Shown here: positions 1 to 9,574 of the stretch, in pieces
Layout: the number at the start of each line of letters is the position of its first letter
How positions within the stretch are numbered: the first letter of the stretch is position 1
Assembly: GCF_051414115.1 (NCBI RefSeq)
Contig: NZ_JBLKNZ010000002.1
Location: 1-64,000 of the forward strand
DNA from: Halovenus marina
GTDB lineage: Archaea > Halobacteriota > Halobacteria > Halobacteriales > Haloarculaceae
Length of the DNA: 64,000 bases
Direction: 5' to 3'
Made by a program: the position numbers and the translations under genes
Notes under the pieces: generated by a model
The model's input: only the letters and a program-made list of their open reading frames with translations
What the model was told of the DNA's origin: nothing
Database searches by the model: none

Positions 1-41
1 TTCAGTTGCATCTTGCTAAACTATATCTTTCAAATATGTAA

Positions 42-590
42 TTATTTTTGGCATTTGGTGTCGAGTGCGCACGATCCACCGTCTATAATTGGTTTTACAA
101 AACCGATCTACAGCCCGAAGATGGACAGAGTCCGGATCACGTTGCGGTTGATGAACCTGTGATCCGGCTCAGCGACGAGCAGTATTGGCTGTACGCTACC
201 GTCGATCCTGAAACAAACGAATTGCTCCATACAAAGCTTGAATCGACCACTAACAATATTATTGATTACGCATTCTTTGCCGAACTCCACGAGAAACACG
301 ACGTTGACGACGCCCCCAGAAATCGGCGGTTTCTGGTGTGCAAACGAGACGCGATGCGTCTCGTTAACGCCGTGCTTCTCGTCGATGGCTCGCACTCGAT
401 GAAAAATGCCAGTTCGCGGCACGGCCTCGATTTCAGATACGCAAAACATGGAAATCGAGATGCTGTCAGACATGTTTCTAGAGATATAAAATGATATCAT
501 TCTTATCTTTCAAACTGTTTCAGTCACATCGAACCAGACGCCGACGACTGGCTCACAACCTTAGATTTCGCATGGAATCAGCTTATCTGA
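42..590 (+). pseudogene. IS6-family transposase remnant
   Basis: The translation matches the catalytic half of a halobacterial IS6-type DDE transposase: STVYNW, then ADLQP-like, VAVDEPVIR, QYWLYATVDPETNELLH, EKHDVDDA, LLVDG and the KHGNR block. The gene is dead three times over. The N-terminal zinc/HTH part is missing (a stop lies at 39-41), a 57-bp insertion interrupts it at about 315-371, and an in-frame TGA at 492-494 precedes the last 31 codons, which still read NCFSHIEPDADDW and end at 588-590. Confidence 0.8.
315..371. mobile_element. 57-bp two-hairpin insertion with 5-bp direct repeats
   Basis: Compared with related transposases, 19 extra residues sit between DVDDA and LLVDG. The extra DNA is flanked by ACGCC at 310-314 and 367-371, which looks like a 5-bp target duplication. 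It contains two perfect inverted repeats: CCAGAAA/TTTCTGG (316-336, 7-nt loop) and a 10-bp arm pair starting AACGAGACGC (343-365, 3-nt loop). It is in frame (57 bp) and encodes nothing recognisable. It is probably a very small non-autonomous palindromic element. Confidence 0.55.
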
Positions 591-609
591 CCACTACCTC
601 GTTTAGTGC

Positions 610-1494
610 TCAGATGTCTCGCCAACTTCGCTGCGGTTCCCAGCCAAGCATGCGCTTGGCCTTCGAGATATCGATCAACGATGTGGTGCCGGTCAATTCT
701 TCTCGCACTTCGACATTTGGAAAGTATTCGTCGATCAACGTCCTTGTCGGAACGGCTGCGGTCGTATCTGCGGCGACGGCCCAGAACACCTCGTGACCGT
801 CGTGGTCAGCCTCGATCGCACGCCGTGCGATCGAGGCTGCGTCATCGATGTGCAAATACGAGAATAAGACATCGCGCGTCGTCCCTGTGTGGGCCTCCGG
901 GAGCGCAGCCAGCGATCGGTCCGCGTCGGCGAACATTTCTCTTACTTCGTCGTCGTTCGGAACCCAGGGATATCGAATCGATGAGATGGTAAGATCTGCG
1001 GATGGCCGTCTAGCAATCCCGTCTGCTGTCACCTCCATGGCGTGCTTGGCGATTCCGTACGAGTCGTCTGGCGTTCTATCGTGTGCTTCGTCCACGGGGA
1101 GATACTGAATCTTTGCGTTCCGTTCTTGATGCTCACTCCCAATCGCGTTGATGCTTGAGGGGAGACAGATCGCTTCCAGATCGAGTGCATCACCCGCTTC
1201 AATGACATGTGCCGCCGACATGACGTTGCTTTCATACACGCGAAAGTCGGGATCGCTGTTTGGGTGTGGGATTGTCCCCATGTGAATAACCGCGTCGATG
1301 TCGGTTTTCGCTATTGCACCGTAGGTCTCTCCGGCATCCAACAAGTTTGTCGTGATATACTCGTCGGACACCTCTTCACGGCGACTTCCACGAGCAATAT
1401 TGACGGTTTCATACCCGGCGTCCGCTAGATGGTTCAGGATTGCGGATCCAATCTTACCGTTGCCACCAGTCACTGCTACCTTTGATACTGACAT
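610..1494 (-). CDS. NAD(P)-dependent epimerase/dehydratase (extended SDR, uronate-dehydrogenase-like)
   Basis: This is a 294-residue extended short-chain dehydrogenase. The N-terminus holds the Rossmann nucleotide loop TGGNGKIG (about residues 9-16), an Asp/Ser-rich middle contains LPSSINAIG, and the catalytic Tyr-x-x-x-Lys is seen as YGIAK near residue 145. The C-terminal part has an HIDDAA motif and ends with LGWEPQRSW, typical of the NAD-dependent epimerase/dehydratase family. Size and motifs resemble uronate dehydrogenases and hexose epimerases. Because two mannonate dehydratases lie in the same island, oxidation of a hexuronate or a related sugar is a reasonable inference, but the substrate is not shown by the sequence. 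It is monocistronic, with decayed transposases on both sides. Confidence 0.85.
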   Translation of the reverse strand: MSVSKVAVTGGNGKIGSAILNHLADAGYETVNIARGSRREEVSDEYITTNLLDAGETYGAIAKTDIDAVIHMGTIPHPNSDPDFRVYESNVMSAAHVIEAGDALDLEAICLPSSINAIGSEHQERNAKIQYLPVDEAHDRTPDDSYGIAKHAMEVTADGIARRPSADLTISSIRYPWVPNDDEVREMFADADRSLAALPEAHTGTTRDVLFSYLHIDDAASIARRAIEADHDGHEVFWAVAADTTAAVPTRTLIDEYFPNVEVREELTGTTSLIDISKAKRMLGWEPQRSWRDI

Positions 1495-1619
1495 TTTACT
1501 GATATTGACAGGGCTAACCGCTAATATCTTTCGCTCACCCCGAGGTAGTGTGTAGCTGTGAGGGTGTTATAGAACAGCTATCACATCAAAGAGCAGCATG
1601 AACGCTGCTGTGGAATGAG

Positions 1620-2545
1620 TTCAGCGACTTTGCAAGATGATCCTTCGGTAGGGTCGTTCTTGAATATCGCGGAGACGGAGACGCTAGTTGTTTGAGCATT
1701 TCTCTTCCGGGTTTCTCGAAGAGTTTGACGTACGCGCCCCGTCTCCGCCGGGCGAACACGAGTGCACGAACTACCAGAGCTGCTACGGAATTTTCTGCAC
1801 TGCTACAACAAGGACATCTACGGCATTCGTCCGGTTGGGGGAGCTTCAGAACGCGATTGTTTGCCTGAGCTGTGGCTTCGATTGACCGCGTCTCGGGACG
1901 ACGGTCGATCGCTTCCTCACCGATTTTGAACACATCGTTGACGAGGCCTTCGACCATCTCGTCGAGCAGGCCGCGGCAGGCGACCTGCTCGATTTGACCT
2001 ACTGTATCGATTCAGTCGACGTGAGGACGATGCCTGCCGATCAAGACGCCCCGAAGTGCCACGATCCAACAGCCGAGGAGTCCTACTACGGCTTCAGCTG
2101 TACGATCCTCTCAACCGGGCAAAAGATCCCGGTTGCGGCGGCGTTCACAGAGAGTAAGCAACGCCAGAGGAGACGATCTGAATGGTCGATGACAGCGCCT
2201 ACGACACGCTCGACTGGCACGAATTCCTGCTGGCCGCAGGGGTCGTGCCAGTCGCTCCGTACAAGGGGCGAAACACTGACGACCCGAAAGATATCAAGTA
2301 CAGGGTCGGAGACCGCATCGAGGAATACAGCGAGGAAGTTCAGCTGAAGCAATCGATGCTGGACGGGACGTACAACCACCAGTTAGAAGTCGAACGAACC
2401 AATAGTGCAGTCAAGGACTGCGGCCTCGACATGTCTGCGCTCGAGGGCGCGCCCGCGCACGAGCGCAGGTGTATTATTAAAAGAGACAGTATTGGAAGGC
2501 GATAACCAGGAAGGCGCAGTTGAATACTGAGTTTAAGCAAATATT
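1620..2545 (+). pseudogene. Decayed DDE transposase (IS4/IS5/IS1182-like)
   Basis: Pieces of one transposase are spread over several frames. One piece reads FLTDFEHIVDEAFDHLVEQ, then YCIDSVDVRTMPADQDAPK and YYGFSCTILSTGQKIPVAAAFTESKQ up to about 2160. After a frameshift it continues with MVDDSAYDTLDWHEFLLAAG, VAPYKGRNTDDPKD and NHQLEVERTNSAVKDCGL. The D-x-A-Y-D block and the R-x-x-VERTNSAVK block are typical DDE elements. There are at least two frameshifts and the C-terminus has run out of frame. The exact family could not be settled by eye. Confidence 0.65.
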
Positions 2546-2722
2546 CCAGTGTCGCTTACATTCAAAAGATTTAAATTGAACTAGTCTATACTAATCCTGA
2601 AGCAAACAAGTTTTCCGGCATGAATACTCAGAAAAAGCTACGCCTCAGCCATCAACCCGTATCTGAACTCCGCCTCGTGGAAGAGGCAACGATTAAGAGC
2701 CAACCAAATAGTCACTCTAAAA

Positions 2723-2986
2723 ATGTCATCTGATTTTTCTGATCGATTCTGGATTCGGGTCTGCAGAAACAAAGAACTGTTCGTCGTAGGTTTTTCCCTA
2801 TCGACGACGCTGTTGTTTCTCTCGCTTCTCGCATATCCGGTGGTAGATCGGGGGACCGCGACCTTCGTCATTTTAGTCATAGATCTCGTGATACTCTCGG
2901 CGGTGTTCGTCCTTAGTGTAATCATTCTGGTGGTCTGTCGACGAAGAGAGAAGCTACCCTCGCGGCCGACGAATCCGAACGATTGA
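2723..2986 (+). CDS. Small two-TM membrane protein, unknown function
   Basis: This 87-residue ORF starts with ATG (MSSDFSDRFW). It has two clear hydrophobic segments, about residues 20-40 (VVGFSLSTTLLFLSLLAYPV) and 47-70 (FVILVIDLVILSAVFVLSVI), followed by a basic C-terminal tail CRRREKLPSRP. The topology would be an alpha-helical hairpin in the cytoplasmic membrane. No family was recognised. It stands alone between a dead transposase and a dead ribbon-helix-helix gene, so context gives no clue. The regular hydrophobic pattern argues for a real gene. Confidence 0.5.
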   Translation: MSSDFSDRFWIRVCRNKELFVVGFSLSTTLLFLSLLAYPVVDRGTATFVILVIDLVILSAVFVLSVIILVVCRRREKLPSRPTNPND

Positions 2987-3182
2987 GTGGACTGTTCTCC
3001 ACGGCACTTGCAAGCAGTATTCATTCGGGGATTGATCTTCGGCCGTCTCTCAGGCCACTACCAATTGGCAAGGTCGTTAGCGTGTCATAGAACTCTTCAC
3101 ACACTACAGTCAGGTTGAGTACTATTATAGCGGATTATTATCTTAGAGGTGTGTACACTAAGTGCACGATGTTTAGAATTGG

Positions 3183-3382
3183 TTAGAGAGTGCTTTTTCG
3201 TTTTCGAATGATTATTTCTCGAACCCGTTCAACGTGGTTCGTCTCGGTTTGAACGAATGCTGAGAGGATGGCTTCGACGATCTCGGAGCGGCTGACTCCG
3301 AGATTGTCACACGCAGCGACCAATTCATCCACATCTCGTACGATTTCTTCGACGACAGCGACTCCGAACTTCTCTTAGGCAT
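3183..3382 (-). pseudogene. Ribbon-helix-helix (CopG-like) regulator, frameshifted
   Basis: An ATG at 3382 opens MPKR. One nucleotide appears to be missing after codon 4. In the shifted frame the rest reads KFGVAVVEEIVRDVDELV, then LGVSRSEIVEAILSAF and VREIIIRKRKSTL before a TAA at 3183. VSRSEIVEAIL is the classical helix-turn of RHH repressors. It is either a genuine pseudogene or a sequencing error; the intact product would be about 66 residues. Confidence 0.5.
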
Positions 3383-3626
3383 AGCTACAACAAGCTAAGA
3401 ACAGTGTGCATCAAGTGTATGGCGTTATCACTTCGTTAGAGTTGATTTAGCAACCCATGTGGACTCATCTTTGACGCCCTCTACTAATGTTTTACCTCTG
3501 CCCGCTGCACTTTGACAACGCCGAATCCCCTCAACCTACAGCTGTTTCCGAAGAGCACAACTCTAAGGCCCTGCGAACGTGCGGAGAAGCGCGGCATCAA
3601 GAAATAGTGTCTGGGAGTTACTGGGT

Positions 3627-4613
3627 TCAGAGCTCAGACTCGGATTCCGATGCAGTCTTTTCACTTTTCACACGGATCCGTGGATTGAAGACGCTATCTG
3701 AAGCCTGGGCGAAGAGCACGAACGCGTAGATGAACGCAGTAATCGCAATAAATGGAATAACGATGGTATGCATTCGGCCGAAGCTGTACATTGCACCCTG
3801 ATTGTATGCTTCGTTGAGCATGATACCCCAGTTGAGGTTCCTTGTTGGGAGGATACCGATAAAATAGAGCGCAACTGAGCTAAACATAATGTTGCGGACA
3901 GCATTAGCGAATCGGATCATAATGTATGGCATGACATTAGGAAGGATATTCCACTCAATAATGGTTCTTGGTGATATTCCCATGGCACGTGAGGCTTCGA
4001 CGTAGCTTTCGTCACGTAGGGTGAGTATCTCTGACCGGAGCGCTCGAGCAAGCCCTGCCCAAGCGTTGATCGCGAGGATGATCCCGACGAGTGCAGGGCT
4101 TTCCGGCTGAAAAATCGCCGACAGGACAACAACCAGCGGGAGGCCCGGAATCGTCATAGCGATGTCCGTGAATGTCATTAAGACTGAATCGACACGGCCA
4201 CCCTTGTAGCCGGACACGGTGCCAACGATTGTCGCTACAATCGTCGTGAACAGTGCCCCGGCAGCTACCATTTTTAGCATCGCGGGCGTCGAATGTACCA
4301 ATAGGCGGAGGATGCCACGTCCCTGAAGATCTGTTCCTAATGGATGTTCCAGCATCTGGAAGGGTGAGAGATAAGACAGTGCAACGTCCGATTCTGGCGT
4401 GGGGACCAATACGACGCCGACAGTACCCATAAAGACGTAGAACGCAATTAGAACGATGCTTAATTTCCCCCGCCAGTCACTCCAAATGACTCTTGCTGGC
4501 GCCGCAACGTACTGGTCGAACGTTTTGTAAAGATCGGAGCGGTTATCGCTATCCGTTTCGACATCATCAATAAACTCGAACGTCTCGACGGGAGTGTCAT
4601 CAGTACGACTCAC
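3627..4613 (-). CDS. Dpp/Opp-type ABC transporter permease (DppC-like)
   Basis: This is the second inner-membrane subunit of a peptide/opine/carbohydrate (PepT-family) importer, partner of the upstream DppB-like permease. It has an N-terminal TM (SIVLIAFYVFMGTVGVVLVP), the typical FQMLEHPLGTDLQGRGILRLL block that marks DppC/OppC, five further TM segments, and the EAA loop seen as EASRAMGISPRTIIEWNILPN. A longer frame begins at 4643, but GTG at 4613 is preceded by GGAGGTG at ideal spacing and overlaps the DppB stop by 14 nt, so the shorter start is preferred. Such transporters in haloarchaea often carry oligosaccharides, and the neighbouring sugar genes fit that. Confidence 0.9.
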   Translation of the reverse strand: MSRTDDTPVETFEFIDDVETDSDNRSDLYKTFDQYVAAPARVIWSDWRGKLSIVLIAFYVFMGTVGVVLVPTPESDVALSYLSPFQMLEHPLGTDLQGRGILRLLVHSTPAMLKMVAAGALFTTIVATIVGTVSGYKGGRVDSVLMTFTDIAMTIPGLPLVVVLSAIFQPESPALVGIILAINAWAGLARALRSEILTLRDESYVEASRAMGISPRTIIEWNILPNVMPYIMIRFANAVRNIMFSSVALYFIGILPTRNLNWGIMLNEAYNQGAMYSFGRMHTIVIPFIAITAFIYAFVLFAQASDSVFNPRIRVKSEKTASESESEL

Positions 4614-5634
4614 GGTCACCACCTCCTGCACGGGGATCGACAAGTCCGTAGGTCAGGTCTGCGAGCAACACGCCGAGAACCACTGCTAGTGTGAGCACGA
4701 TGAAAGTTCCCATCATAAGTGGATAATCGCGGCTGTAGACGCCTTGGAGCATGTAATACCCGATACCGGTGTACTTGAAAATCTCTTCAAGGATGACCGA
4801 CCCACCGAAAACGACTCCGAGACCGATCAAGAAGTCCGTGTACAGGGGGAGCATCGCGTTTCTTGCAACGTATCGGTAGGCGATGCGAGGTCCCGATAGT
4901 GCTCGAAGGCGGGCGACTCGAACGTAATCGGATTCGAGTGCGCTGATACTGTTACTACGCATGCGGAGTGCGACGACGCCGAACCCGGTAATGACGAGCG
5001 ACAGTATCGGTAACGCAGCGTGTTTGAAAACGCCGACCACGAATGGCAAATTGAAACCTGCCACCGTGCTCGGATCCATCTTCCCGCCAGTTGGGAAGAA
5101 AGGGTACTGGTACGCAAACAGAATCAGGAGCAACAGTGCAACGAGGTAATACGGGACTGAGTACAACACAGTTGACAGCGCACTCATTCCCGCGTCGAAT
5201 CGAGTTCCCTCGTAGTACGCCATGAATGCGCCCAGCAGGAGGCCAAGGATGTACTGGACGATCAAAGCGGTCCCCATCAAAAATATCGTCCATGGGAGTG
5301 CATTAGCGATTATTTCGTTGACAGATCTGTCTATCGTGAGCGGATTCCCCAAGTCCCCCGTGAGGATACTCCCCATGTAATCTACATATTGTTGCCACAG
5401 CGGGGTGTCGGGCTGCATGTTGATGTACACATCTATCAGCGATTCAAGCTCTTGTGGAGACATGTTCGGATTCCGTGAGATGAGCTGTGCCCGAACGTAG
5501 TCCATCGGTCCGCCAGGCATGAATCGGATCAAAAAGAACGTGAGAGAAACGACAGCAACTACGGTGACGATGGCCTGGGTCAACCGTTTCACGTAGTAGT
5601 GCATACGATAGTGAAGGGTTTGTAAAGGAACCAA
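4600..5634 (-). CDS. Dpp/Opp-type ABC transporter permease (DppB-like)
   Basis: This 344-residue permease opens with the family hallmark TM LTQAIVTVVAVVSLTFFLIRFMPGGP, followed by the extracellular loop with DLGNPLTIDRSVNEII, four or five more TM helices, and the EAA loop (DYVRVARLRALSGPRIAYRY) that contacts the ATPases. It ends by overlapping the DppC-like permease. It is the first gene of a two-gene minus-strand operon that diverges from the two ATPase genes across a 131-bp promoter region. Together the four genes make a complete translocator. Confidence 0.92.
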   Translation of the reverse strand: MVPLQTLHYRMHYYVKRLTQAIVTVVAVVSLTFFLIRFMPGGPMDYVRAQLISRNPNMSPQELESLIDVYINMQPDTPLWQQYVDYMGSILTGDLGNPLTIDRSVNEIIANALPWTIFLMGTALIVQYILGLLLGAFMAYYEGTRFDAGMSALSTVLYSVPYYLVALLLLILFAYQYPFFPTGGKMDPSTVAGFNLPFVVGVFKHAALPILSLVITGFGVVALRMRSNSISALESDYVRVARLRALSGPRIAYRYVARNAMLPLYTDFLIGLGVVFGGSVILEEIFKYTGIGYYMLQGVYSRDYPLMMGTFIVLTLAVVLGVLLADLTYGLVDPRAGGGDRESY

Positions 5635-5765
5635 AATAAGTGTTTTGGGAAGGCGCGGATCAAAACTATAATTCTCCGTAAATCGGGAACCGCGTCCTCC
5701 GTATGCATGAGTGAATTGTTGCTACCATCGATAGATTAAAATAGTGGTGCAGTTTTTTTCACCCC
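5635..5765. promoter_or_regulatory. Divergent promoter region of the ABC transporter
   Basis: 131 bp separate the divergent permease and ATPase operons, so one control region should set all four genes. A TATA-like GATTAAAATAG lies at about 5730-5740 upstream of the plus-strand ATG at 5766, and AATTATAGTT lies on the minus side near 5666-5676. No strong operator dyad was recognised. Confidence 0.4.
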
Positions 5766-6833
5766 ATGTTGGATCGGGATGCTTCCGACCACGGGCGAGA
5801 CCAGCACTCGAGACGAGGCACCACTGATTCCATCTTCGAAATCCGTAACGTCACCGTCGAGTTCGGGATGGAACGGGGCACGTCTCGAGTATTAGACGAT
5901 GTCACCCTCGATGTCTACGAAAACGAAATTCTCGGTATTATTGGAGAAAGTGGGAGTGGGAAGTCGATGCTTGCATCGTCGCTTCTGGATGCGGTTGTCG
6001 CCCCCGGCACAACAACAGGAGAGATTCTGTACCACGAAGATAATGAACCATATGATGTCCTCAACCTGAACAGTAACGAAATGAAATCATACAGATGGGA
6101 AGAAGTTTCGATGGTCTTCCAAGGGGCGATGAACTCATTCAATCCGACGATGAAGATTGAGGAACACTTTCGGGAAACGATCACTCGTCACGGCGTGGCT
6201 GTCGAAACAGGAATGAAACGCGCACGCGAGTTATTGTCCGACCTCCATCTGAATCCCGAGCGAGTCTTGCGATCTTATGCCCACGAATTGAGTGGAGGGA
6301 TGCGGCAACGCACTCTTCTCGCTCTCAGCTTGGTACTCAATCCAGAAGTCGTCGTGATGGACGAACCGACTGCCTCTCTAGATTTACTCATGCAGCGGGC
6401 GATACTCTCGTTGCTCGAAAACCTCAAGGACAAATACAACCTGACTATCATTTTTATCACACATGACCTCCCACTTGTCACCGACCTCGCCGATCGTCTA
6501 GCCGTGATGTACGCGTTCGATATCGTAGAAATTGGTTCGACAATAGACGTTCTGAGTAATCCTTCTCATCCATACACCCGGGAATTGCTTATGTCCACGC
6601 CGAGTCTTGAAACCGTTACCGAAGAGATGGAAGCTATTGGAGGATCGAGCCCGGATCCAGTCAACCCACCCTCCGGGTGTTCGTATCACCCTCGATGTCC
6701 GCTCGCAGACGACCAGTGCGAAACCGAGGAACCACCACTAGATGAAGTGTCCCCGGGACACCAATCGGCGTGCTTCTATTCAGAGGCTGCCAGTGAGAAA
6801 ATTCCGCTCGAAAACACGCTGGAGGATCTATGA
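5766..6833 (+). CDS. Dpp/Opp-type ABC transporter ATP-binding protein (DppD-like)
   Basis: This is the first of the two cytoplasmic ATPases of the importer, 355 residues. It has Walker A GESGSGKSM (about residues 59-67), Q-loop VSMVFQGAMNSFNP, ABC signature ELSGGMRQRTLLALSL and Walker B VVVMDEPTASLD, followed by the switch His in FITHDL. The C-terminal oligopeptide-transporter extension carries a Cys motif, PPSGCSYHPRCPLADDQC, known in this family to bind an Fe-S cluster. The stop overlaps the next start by ATGA, so the ATPases are translationally coupled. Confidence 0.93.
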   Translation: MLDRDASDHGRDQHSRRGTTDSIFEIRNVTVEFGMERGTSRVLDDVTLDVYENEILGIIGESGSGKSMLASSLLDAVVAPGTTTGEILYHEDNEPYDVLNLNSNEMKSYRWEEVSMVFQGAMNSFNPTMKIEEHFRETITRHGVAVETGMKRARELLSDLHLNPERVLRSYAHELSGGMRQRTLLALSLVLNPEVVVMDEPTASLDLLMQRAILSLLENLKDKYNLTIIFITHDLPLVTDLADRLAVMYAFDIVEIGSTIDVLSNPSHPYTRELLMSTPSLETVTEEMEAIGGSSPDPVNPPSGCSYHPRCPLADDQCETEEPPLDEVSPGHQSACFYSEAASEKIPLENTLEDL

Positions 6834-7891
6834 CACCACCACTCCTTTCGATGGACAACGTCGAGGTATCGTTCGAACAGTCAGCAGGGCTCAGAGAATT
6901 GTTTAGCGGCCCGGTGAAAGTCGACGCAGTCGACGGCATCTCTCTAGATATTGAGGAGAGTGACGTCGTCGTTCTTGTCGGGGAGAGCGGTTGTGGAAAA
7001 ACGACTCTTGGAAAAACAGCGATCGGCCTGCAACGACCGACGAACGGATCCGTCCGATACCGAGGGCAAGACATTTGGGATGCGAAGGACGGACGTGGAG
7101 AGGTCACCATTTCGTCCCAAGAGATCCGTCGTTCGTTACAGATCATCCACCAAGACCCATCAAGCGCACTCGATCCGAATCACCGCGTGATGCCGACGCT
7201 CAAGCAGCCACTAGAGAAATGGTATCCGGAATTATCTAATCAGGATCGTGAACAACTTATTCATAAACTACTCAACTTCGTCGGGATGGCTCCACCGGCC
7301 GATTACGCACGCCGGTATCCCCACCAGCTGAGCGGCGGCGAGAAACAGCGGGTCGCTCTCATCAGGGCGTTACTGATGGACTCCGATCTGATTTTGGCTG
7401 ACGAGGCAATCAGTGCCCTCGATGTCTCGTTGCGCGTTGACATGATGGATCTGTTCATCGAGATCCAGGAAAGTGTTGGGACATCGTTCCTGTTCATCTC
7501 CCACAATCTCTCAAATGCGAAGTACTTAGCGGACAGGGCTGACGGACGAATCGGTGTCATGTATCTGGGCGAACTCGTCGAGATCGGCCCAGTCGATCAA
7601 ATAATCGACGATCCGACTCATCCCTACACGAAGGCATTAAAATGGGCGACACCGCGTCTCTCGCCGACCCCGGAAGCAGAACGGGAGTTGCCACTCCGGG
7701 ACATCGACATTCCTGATCCGGTGAATCCCCCATCGGGCTGTCGGTTCCACACCCGATGTCCCGAGGCCAGAGAGGCCTGTACATCAATAACGCCCTCGCT
7801 TAACGAAACGGAAGACGACCACTACGTTGCTTGCTTCCGATCTAAGGACGGCCACGAATACTGGGCGAGCGACCCGCTGGACGAGACGTGA
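6830..7891 (+). CDS. Dpp/Opp-type ABC transporter ATP-binding protein (DppF-like)
   Basis: This is the second ATPase subunit, 353 residues. It shows Walker A GESGCGKTT, Q-loop LQIIHQDPSSALDPN, signature QLSGGEKQRVALIRALL, Walker B LILADEAISALD and H-loop FISHNL. The C-terminal Cys cluster PPSGCRFHTRCPEAREAC is again present. The linker after the P-loop (LFSGPVKVDAVDGISLDI) is typical of DppF/OppF. It starts inside the stop of the preceding ATPase. The Walker B reads DEA rather than DEP, a common variant in DppF. It probably forms a heterodimer with the DppD-like subunit. Confidence 0.93.
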   Translation: MTPPLLSMDNVEVSFEQSAGLRELFSGPVKVDAVDGISLDIEESDVVVLVGESGCGKTTLGKTAIGLQRPTNGSVRYRGQDIWDAKDGRGEVTISSQEIRRSLQIIHQDPSSALDPNHRVMPTLKQPLEKWYPELSNQDREQLIHKLLNFVGMAPPADYARRYPHQLSGGEKQRVALIRALLMDSDLILADEAISALDVSLRVDMMDLFIEIQESVGTSFLFISHNLSNAKYLADRADGRIGVMYLGELVEIGPVDQIIDDPTHPYTKALKWATPRLSPTPEAERELPLRDIDIPDPVNPPSGCRFHTRCPEAREACTSITPSLNETEDDHYVACFRSKDGHEYWASDPLDET

Positions 7892-8369
7892 CTATTATTC
7901 GGAGTGGAAGAGCCTGTGAGGAGCTGAAAATTACTCCGTCGTGATGGTACTCTGAGACAACATCCATGTTTTTCGAACAGTTCATCATGGTAATTACTAG
8001 AACTGATATTCGCTAACCGGTATATTTTAGTCGATCTAATCATATATTCTTATGATAAGATGAATAGCAACAGCCGCTCACTATCCTTCCGGTTCAGGTA
8101 CTGTCTCAGTTCGCAAACTCTCCGATACATTCGTGAGAAACGTTCTATCGATCTCTTCGACACTGGTTGGACCGTCAGACTCACGAGAAGGCCGGGGTTT
8201 CTTACTGACTCACGGGTGACACTCAATAACCCGACTACGAGTTCTGTTGGTCAGCGACTACGGGACCGGAGTTCGACTCGTCGCGACACTCACCGCTCAA
8301 CAGTGTCACCGTTTCCGGTGACTAGACGGACGGATCCTATGATTGCAGCAACCACAATGGTGTTCGATA
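7892..8369. other. Gap of 478 bp upstream of the mannonate dehydratase
   Basis: No convincing gene is seen. A TATA-like GGTATATTTTAG lies near 8020-8031, and short AT-rich stretches surround it. A 105-codon plus-strand frame in the second half is basic and Arg/Ser-rich, unlike haloarchaeal proteins, and is not called. Confidence 0.4.
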
Positions 8370-9386
8370 ATGTCTGATGACGGACAGGATCGACTAACCG
8401 GTGGAACTGCTCGTCGGGACAGCAAAGCAACGTCTGACGGCATAGACCCGGCACTCATACTCCCACCGCATCCTGATCGCCGCTGGACGCTTGCGAAGCA
8501 ATTGGGCGTCCACTCGGCGGTGGTACGGTTCTGGGGCGTCGACGACTGGTGGGAATACGAGACGCTCATGCGAACCAGAAATAGGTTCGCGGATCAGGGA
8601 TTCTCACTCGACGTCGTCGAAGATCGTCCGCCCATGCAGAACGTTGTCCGAGGGACTGACGGTAGGGACGCCGAAATCGAGACAGTCAAGAACCTCATCC
8701 GGAACATGGGAAGGCTCGATATCGATACGTACTGCTGGGTCTGGACTGAAAACCCACTCGGTGCGATCCGAACCTCTGACTCTGTCCCTGGCCGTGGCGA
8801 CTCACAGAAAACAGCGTATGACCACCGCTGGATAAAAGGGTTACCCGATCATCCTGCTGCTGGTATCACCGAAGAAGAATCGTGGAAGAATCTCCAGTAC
8901 TTTCTCGACGAAGTCGTCCCAGTCGCTGAAAGTGCAGGCGTCAATCTTGCACTACATCCTGACGATCCACCGCGAACCCCGATTCGAGGTGTCCCACGAA
9001 TTGTGACTTCGGTTGAGGATTATCGTAGAATTTTAGATATGTACGATAGTGCCCGGCACGGGATTACGTTCTGCCAAGGTAACTTTTCCGCGATGAACGC
9101 CGATATTCCGTCCGCGATACGAAGATTTGGTGACCGCATCCACTTCGTCCACTTTCGCGATGTGGATGGGGATGCGGATTCCTTTGTCGAAACCTGGCAC
9201 GACAACGGGCCGACCGACATGAAAACCGCGATCGAAGCGTATCAGGACATCGGATTTGAGGGTCCGCTCCGGCCAGACCACGTCCCGCGAATGGTCGGGG
9301 AAGACGACCGCGATGAGGCGATGGCAGGATACACAGATATGGGTCGACTGTTCGCTATCGGCTATATCAAGGGGTTGCTGGAGTAG
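8370..9386 (+). CDS. uxuA: Mannonate dehydratase (UxuA-like)
   Basis: This is an enzyme of the xylose-isomerase-like TIM-barrel superfamily expected to dehydrate D-mannonate to 2-keto-3-deoxy-D-gluconate. The 338-residue protein has the N-terminal WGVDDWWEYETLM region. It also has LALHPDDPPRTPIRGVPRI (substrate/metal His), GITFCQGNFSAM and IHFVHFRDVDGDADSFVETWHD, the metal-ligand segment. GPLRPDHVPRM and the GRLFAIGYIKGLL end are also diagnostic. A TTG frame extends nine codons upstream, but ATG at 8370 (MSDDGQDRL) is the natural start. A second copy (26383-27345) shares the same motifs. It probably acts in cytoplasmic hexuronate catabolism together with the SDR at 610-1494. Confidence 0.9.
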   Translation: MSDDGQDRLTGGTARRDSKATSDGIDPALILPPHPDRRWTLAKQLGVHSAVVRFWGVDDWWEYETLMRTRNRFADQGFSLDVVEDRPPMQNVVRGTDGRDAEIETVKNLIRNMGRLDIDTYCWVWTENPLGAIRTSDSVPGRGDSQKTAYDHRWIKGLPDHPAAGITEEESWKNLQYFLDEVVPVAESAGVNLALHPDDPPRTPIRGVPRIVTSVEDYRRILDMYDSARHGITFCQGNFSAMNADIPSAIRRFGDRIHFVHFRDVDGDADSFVETWHDNGPTDMKTAIEAYQDIGFEGPLRPDHVPRMVGEDDRDEAMAGYTDMGRLFAIGYIKGLLE

Positions 9387-9574
9387 GTATCTCGAAAAGA
9401 AGTGCTGGGTTCTGATGGTGGGAGGAAGCGATACCCATGAAGGGTAGATTGTCCATCCGCGGCTCGCCTACTCCGTGGCCACCAAGATACCATCCATGAG
9501 TAGCCAGCTGTTCGGACATTATATCGGGCACTTCTAGTCCAGGGAGTTTGAGAAACGAGGAGTCATAGCGGGAA

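Noticed and set aside
8060..8377. 105-codon plus-strand frame before the mannonate dehydratase
   Set aside because: Basic and Arg/Ser/Thr-rich with no acidic character, and overlaps the real gene start.
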